Positions 33,368 through 36,276 of a stretch of DNA of 36,276 bases are shown here, one piece after another (position 1 is the stretch's first letter; every line of letters begins with the position of its first letter). Position numbers and translations under genes: made by a program. Location: NCBI GenBank assembly GCA_013203465.1, contig JABMNR010000001.1, positions 1-36,276 on the forward strand. The letters are read 5' to 3'. Origin of the DNA: Alphaproteobacteria bacterium. GTDB taxonomy: Bacteria; Pseudomonadota; Alphaproteobacteria; Thalassobaculales; Thalassobaculaceae. The notes beneath the pieces are model-generated. The model was not told where the DNA came from. It did not search any database and saw only the letters and a program-made list of their open reading frames with translations.

Positions 33368-34510
33368 ATGGACTTCACGCTCAGTGACGAGCAACAAGCG
33401 ATCCAGGACATGGCGCGAAGCTTCGCGCGCGACAAGCTCGCGCCGAACGCCGCCGCGTGGGATGAGGACGAGGTGTTTCCGGTAGATGTGTTGCGCGAGG
33501 CGGCGGCGTTGGGCCTTGCCGGGATCTATGTCCGCGACGACGTCGGCGGCTCGAACCTGGGACGCTTGGAGGCGGCGCTGGTGTTCGAGGAGTTGTCGGC
33601 GGGGTGTGTGTCGACGGCGGCTTTTCTGTCGATCCACAACATGGTGTCCTGGATGATCGACCGTTTCGGATCATCCGACGTTCGGGAACGGTTCCTGCCG
33701 GCGCTTACATCGATGGAATCGATCGCGAGCTACTGCCTGACCGAGCCGGGTTCCGGCTCCGACGCGGCGGCGCTGAAAACCCGCGCCGAGAAGGTTGGGA
33801 ATTCCCACTACGTTCTGAACGGTGGCAAGGCGTTCATTTCCGGCGGCGGCGAAAGCGACGTGTATGCCGTCATGTGTCGCACCGGCGATCATGGCTCGCA
33901 CGGTATTTCCTGCATTCTGGTCGAAAAGGACACCCCCGGTCTCGGTTTCGGCAAGAAGGAGCGCAAGCTCGGTTGGAACAGTCAGCCGACGACCATGGTG
34001 ACCTTCGAGGATTGCAAGGTGCCGGCCGAGAACCTGGTCGGAAACGAGGGCGAAGGCTTCAAGATCGCCATGCGGGGGCTGGATGGTGGGCGCATCAACA
34101 TCGCCGCCTGCTCGCTCGGCGGTGCCCGAACGGCGCTGGAGGCCAGCCTCGGCTATGTCAAGGAGCGCAAGCAGTTCGGCAAGCCGATCGCCGATTTCCA
34201 GGCGACCCAGTTCCGTCTGGCGGACATGGCGACCGAACTGGACGCCGCCCGGCTTATGGTGCATCGGGCCGCCGCCAGCCTCGACGCCAAAAAACCGATC
34301 GCCACCCAGCACGCGGCCATGGCCAAGCGTTTCGCCACCGACATCGGGTATCGGGTCGTCGACGAGGCACTGCAACTGCATGGGGGGTATGGCTATCTGA
34401 AGGACTTCCCGATCGAGCGGTTGCTGCGCGATTTGCGCGTGCACCGGATTCTTGAGGGAACCAACGAGATCATGCGGGTGATCATCGCGCGCAGCCTGTT
34501 GGCCGATTAG
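33368..34510 (+). CDS. Acyl-CoA dehydrogenase, isobutyryl-CoA dehydrogenase type
   Basis: The 380-residue flavoenzyme starts MDFTLSDEQQAIQDMARSFA and has the family motifs YCLTEPGSGSDAAALKT (FAD and substrate contact) and QLHGGYGYLKDFPIERLLRD. Glu363 in LEGTNEIMR is the likely catalytic base. It is most like the isobutyryl-CoA/short-branched-chain group that oxidises valine-derived isobutyryl-CoA to methacrylyl-CoA, passing electrons to ETF. The downstream gene for the next step but one in the valine pathway supports this. Start ATG has ggagg-type sites upstream. Exact chain preference is inference. Confidence 0.9.
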   Translation: MDFTLSDEQQAIQDMARSFARDKLAPNAAAWDEDEVFPVDVLREAAALGLAGIYVRDDVGGSNLGRLEAALVFEELSAGCVSTAAFLSIHNMVSWMIDRFGSSDVRERFLPALTSMESIASYCLTEPGSGSDAAALKTRAEKVGNSHYVLNGGKAFISGGGESDVYAVMCRTGDHGSHGISCILVEKDTPGLGFGKKERKLGWNSQPTTMVTFEDCKVPAENLVGNEGEGFKIAMRGLDGGRINIAACSLGGARTALEASLGYVKERKQFGKPIADFQATQFRLADMATELDAARLMVHRAAASLDAKKPIATQHAAMAKRFATDIGYRVVDEALQLHGGYGYLKDFPIERLLRDLRVHRILEGTNEIMRVIIARSLLAD

Positions 34511-34550
34511 ACGGTCGATATCAGCCATTTTCGAGAATGAGGAGACAAGG

Positions 34551-35639
34551 GTGCCCGAGGACATCCATTTTTCGGCCGAGCATGGGCTCGCCACCATCGA
34601 GTTGGATCGCCCCAAGGCGCTGAACGCCCTGACCCTGGACATGATCCGCGCGATGCATCCCATGCTGGACGCCTGGGACCATGACGACACCGTCAAGGCG
34701 GTCCTGATCAAGGGTGCGGGCGGGAAGGCGTTCTGCGCCGGTGGCGACGTACGCGCGGTCTATCGCTCGATCGTTGACGATCTGGATGGCAAGGGGCCGT
34801 CCGCGCTGTCCAGGGTGTTCTTTTTCGAGGAGTATCAGCTCAATCATGCGATCCACGCGTTCTCCAAACCGTTCGTGGCGCTGTTGGACGGCGTGACCAT
34901 GGGCGGCGGTGTCGGGGTGTCGATCCATGGTTCGCACCGGATCGCCACGGAGCGGCTGATGTTCGCGATGCCGGAGACCGGGATCGGCTTGTTCCCCGAT
35001 GTCGGCGGCGGGTGGTTCCTGCCTCGGCTGCCGGGAGAGACGGGCCTGTATCTGGCGCTGACCGGTGCGCGGTTGGACGCAGCCGGGGTCTGTGCGCTTG
35101 GATTGGCGAGCCATTTCGTTCCATCCAGTCGGATTGAGGGGCTGGAAGCCGCGTTTGCGACCACGCTTGCGACGACCGAGAGTGGTCGGGCGGCGATCAA
35201 CGACGTGCTCGACCGGATGTCGGAAAAACCCGGTCCCGATCCCCTGGCGCCGCATCGGGAGATGATCGATCGGTGTTTCGCGCGGAACTCGGTGGCGGCA
35301 ATCCTGGACGCCCTGAGCCGCGAGGCCGAGGCCGGCTCCGACTTCGCCCGCGAGACGCGCGAGACGCTGCTGGGGAAATGCCCGACCAGTCTGGTGATCA
35401 GCTTCGAACAACTGCGCCGGGGCCGGGCGCTATCCAGCTTGGCTGAGGCACTGACGATGGAATACCGGATGTCGCAGGCCTGCATGGCCGGAACTGAATT
35501 CTTCGAGGGAATACGCGCGGCGTTGATCGACAAGGATCACGCGCCGCGCTGGCGCCCGAGTTCGTTGGCGGAGGTAACCCCCGAGTTGGTCGAACGCCAT
35601 TTCGCGGCAACCGGCGACCTGGAATTCACCCCGGCTTGA
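34551..35639 (+). CDS. 3-Hydroxyisobutyryl-CoA hydrolase / enoyl-CoA hydratase family
   Basis: This 362-residue crotonase-fold protein starts with GTG after gaggag. The N-terminal LATIELDRPKALNALTLDMI, the GGKAFCAGGDVRAVYR stretch, MGGGVGVSIHGS and the ETGIGLFPDVGGGWFLPRLP signature fit the HIBCH group, with a longer C-terminal part than hydratases. It hydrolyses 3-hydroxyisobutyryl-CoA in valine breakdown. The gene follows the isobutyryl-CoA dehydrogenase-like gene by 40 bases. The expected next member, 3-hydroxyisobutyrate dehydrogenase, is not seen; instead an IS remnant follows within 270 bases. Confidence 0.92.
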   Translation: MPEDIHFSAEHGLATIELDRPKALNALTLDMIRAMHPMLDAWDHDDTVKAVLIKGAGGKAFCAGGDVRAVYRSIVDDLDGKGPSALSRVFFFEEYQLNHAIHAFSKPFVALLDGVTMGGGVGVSIHGSHRIATERLMFAMPETGIGLFPDVGGGWFLPRLPGETGLYLALTGARLDAAGVCALGLASHFVPSSRIEGLEAAFATTLATTESGRAAINDVLDRMSEKPGPDPLAPHREMIDRCFARNSVAAILDALSREAEAGSDFARETRETLLGKCPTSLVISFEQLRRGRALSSLAEALTMEYRMSQACMAGTEFFEGIRAALIDKDHAPRWRPSSLAEVTPELVERHFAATGDLEFTPA

Positions 35640-35640
35640 C

Positions 35641-35655
35641 CGGACCTCGGGTCCG
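35641..35655 (+). terminator. Short hairpin after the hydrolase gene
   Basis: A six-base-pair stem, cggacc/ggtccg, with a three-base loop lies one base after the stop. There is no T-run. It may be a weak terminator. The remaining sequence to 35755 holds no gene that I can support. Confidence 0.35.
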
Positions 35656-35755
35656 ATAACGTGATAGGGCGTTGATCCTTTGGGTTCCATCAAGGCCCGC
35701 GACACGACCCGTCGCACCGCAAGGCCGGATACAGAACTGCACGCTCCAAACCCAT

Positions 35756-35911
35756 TCAGGTCAACGCAAAACCCTTGCACCGCGGCGGTGTCGATACACG
35801 GCAACCCCAGTCTTCGACTTGACGGAGTGACAGCGGATACCGGACGTGCATCATCCCCGCCAGGCGGATGATCTCCGGTGAGCAGTTGAAATAGCGGAAG
35901 GGATTTTGCAC
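35756..35911 (-). pseudogene. IS6-family transposase fragment (N-terminus only)
   Basis: On the minus strand the frame from a GTG at 35911 reads MQNPFRYFNCSPEIIRLAGM and continues MHVRYPLSLRQVED, which is the beginning of IS6-family transposases of the alphaproteobacterial kind (usual form FRYFxSSPExIRL...YVRxPLSLRxVEDLL). Similarity stops at the Val-Glu-Asp near 35810. The frame then runs into unrelated codons and a TGA at 35756-35758. The rest of the transposase, including the DDE catalytic residues, is absent. It is a decayed or truncated copy and cannot move by itself. Confidence 0.8.
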
Positions 35912-35944
35912 CCCGCCAAGCTACGGATATCGACTTCCGGGCTC

Positions 35945-35969
35945 AAGCCGATTTGCTCTGATAGTGCCC
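35945..35969 (-). mobile_element. Possible terminal end of the IS6 remnant
   Basis: Read on the minus strand, the sequence gggcactatcagagcaaat lies about 40 to 58 bases before the transposase start, where the terminal inverted repeat of an IS6 element would be (IS6 ends begin GGC/GGG and are close to the gene). The other end was not found in the window, so no target duplication can be checked. Confidence 0.35.
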
Positions 35970-36145
35970 GCCAGCCCGCTCTGAGCCGATACCGCCTATC
36001 GCTCGCGCCGCAACGAGACGCTGCTGGCGCGCCAAGGCAAGCTCTCCCGGTTCCATTTCCGCAAGCCACCCGGCAAGCCGGATGCCCGCGCCCCGTCGGG
36101 TGGGCGGAGCGCGCGGGTGTTCGGGCCGGCGGGTTTCTCCGCGGC

Positions 36146-36276
36146 GTGACACTGACGGGCAACAACCTCCTGGTGTCCGGCGGCAACACCATCGCCGTCG
36201 GAGTCCAGGTTGCCGGCCAGGTGACGTTCACGTTCGCTAACAACGGCACGATCCCGACAACCGCGTTGACCAACAC
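36146..36276 (+). CDS. Possible partial gene running off the right edge
   Basis: From a GTG at 36146 the frame stays open to the window edge and reads VTLTGNNLLVSGGNTIAVGV, then QVAGQVTFTFANNGTIPTTALTN. The alternating hydrophobic and Asn/Gly/Thr residues look like beta-strand-rich surface or structural proteins. No good ribosome site is present, and the minus strand is also open here. The stretch 35971-36145 before it contains no supported gene. It may be a real gene end or chance. Confidence 0.3.
   Translation, partial: MTLTGNNLLVSGGNTIAVGVQVAGQVTFTFANNGTIPTTALTN

Noticed and set aside
35943-36152. Minus-strand frame ending in AGGHYQSKSA beyond the IS remnant
   Set aside because: Base use is plausible for a gene fragment, but no start, family or neighbour supports it and it overlaps the suspected IS end; it could be the cut-off end of an interrupted gene.

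Overview
The window is high-GC, tightly packed DNA from an alphaproteobacterium, probably near the Rhodospirillales. This is judged from gene content (a periplasmic FDH3-type formate dehydrogenase with DUF3305/DUF3306 partners, Cox-type molybdenum-hydroxylase maturation genes, a magnesium-type HemB) and from codon use. It looks chromosomal. No rRNA, tRNA, CRISPR array or intact mobile element was found.

Positions 1-14588 form a formate dehydrogenase locus. It opens with the end of an upstream gene carrying a 15-bp coding repeat. A four-gene run follows (degenerate biotin/lipoate-ligase-like protein, two DUF-type proteins, a small membrane-anchored protein). A large minus-strand polyferredoxin comes next, divergent from DUF3305, DUF3306 and a TorD-type chaperone. 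Then come a small Tat-signal protein, the Tat-exported molybdenum catalytic subunit (Cys type), the 4Fe-4S subunit, a strong hairpin, a small lipoprotein, the cytochrome b subunit, a WD40-cytochrome c fusion, a 43-residue membrane peptide and a regulator joining a helix-turn-helix to a binding-protein-like domain. Formate would be oxidised in the periplasm, with electrons passing through the Fe-S subunit and cytochrome b to quinone or, possibly, the cytochrome c.

Positions 14716-19318 are a complete branched-chain-amino-acid-type ABC importer (binding protein, two permeases, two ATPases), with a hairpin after the binding-protein gene. Positions 19362-24115 are mixed: a DMT-family exporter, a 66-residue hypothetical, a CJM1_0395-type putative metalloprotease, an unrecognised secreted protein, a membrane-anchored alpha/beta hydrolase and a short orphan flagellar rod-like protein.

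Positions 24116-29570, all on the minus strand, are a maturation cluster for a molybdenum hydroxylase: MoxR/CoxD-like ATPase, CoxE-like VWA protein, XdhC split into two genes, a molybdopterin-binding/MobA-like fusion and a NifU-like Fe-S scaffold. The enzyme served is not in the window. A CopD-like membrane protein follows, then two alpha/beta hydrolases and hemB.

Positions 33368-35639 carry two valine-catabolic genes (isobutyryl-CoA dehydrogenase-like and 3-hydroxyisobutyryl-CoA hydrolase-like). The last 640 bases hold a decayed IS6-family transposase fragment and, at the very edge, a possible partial gene.
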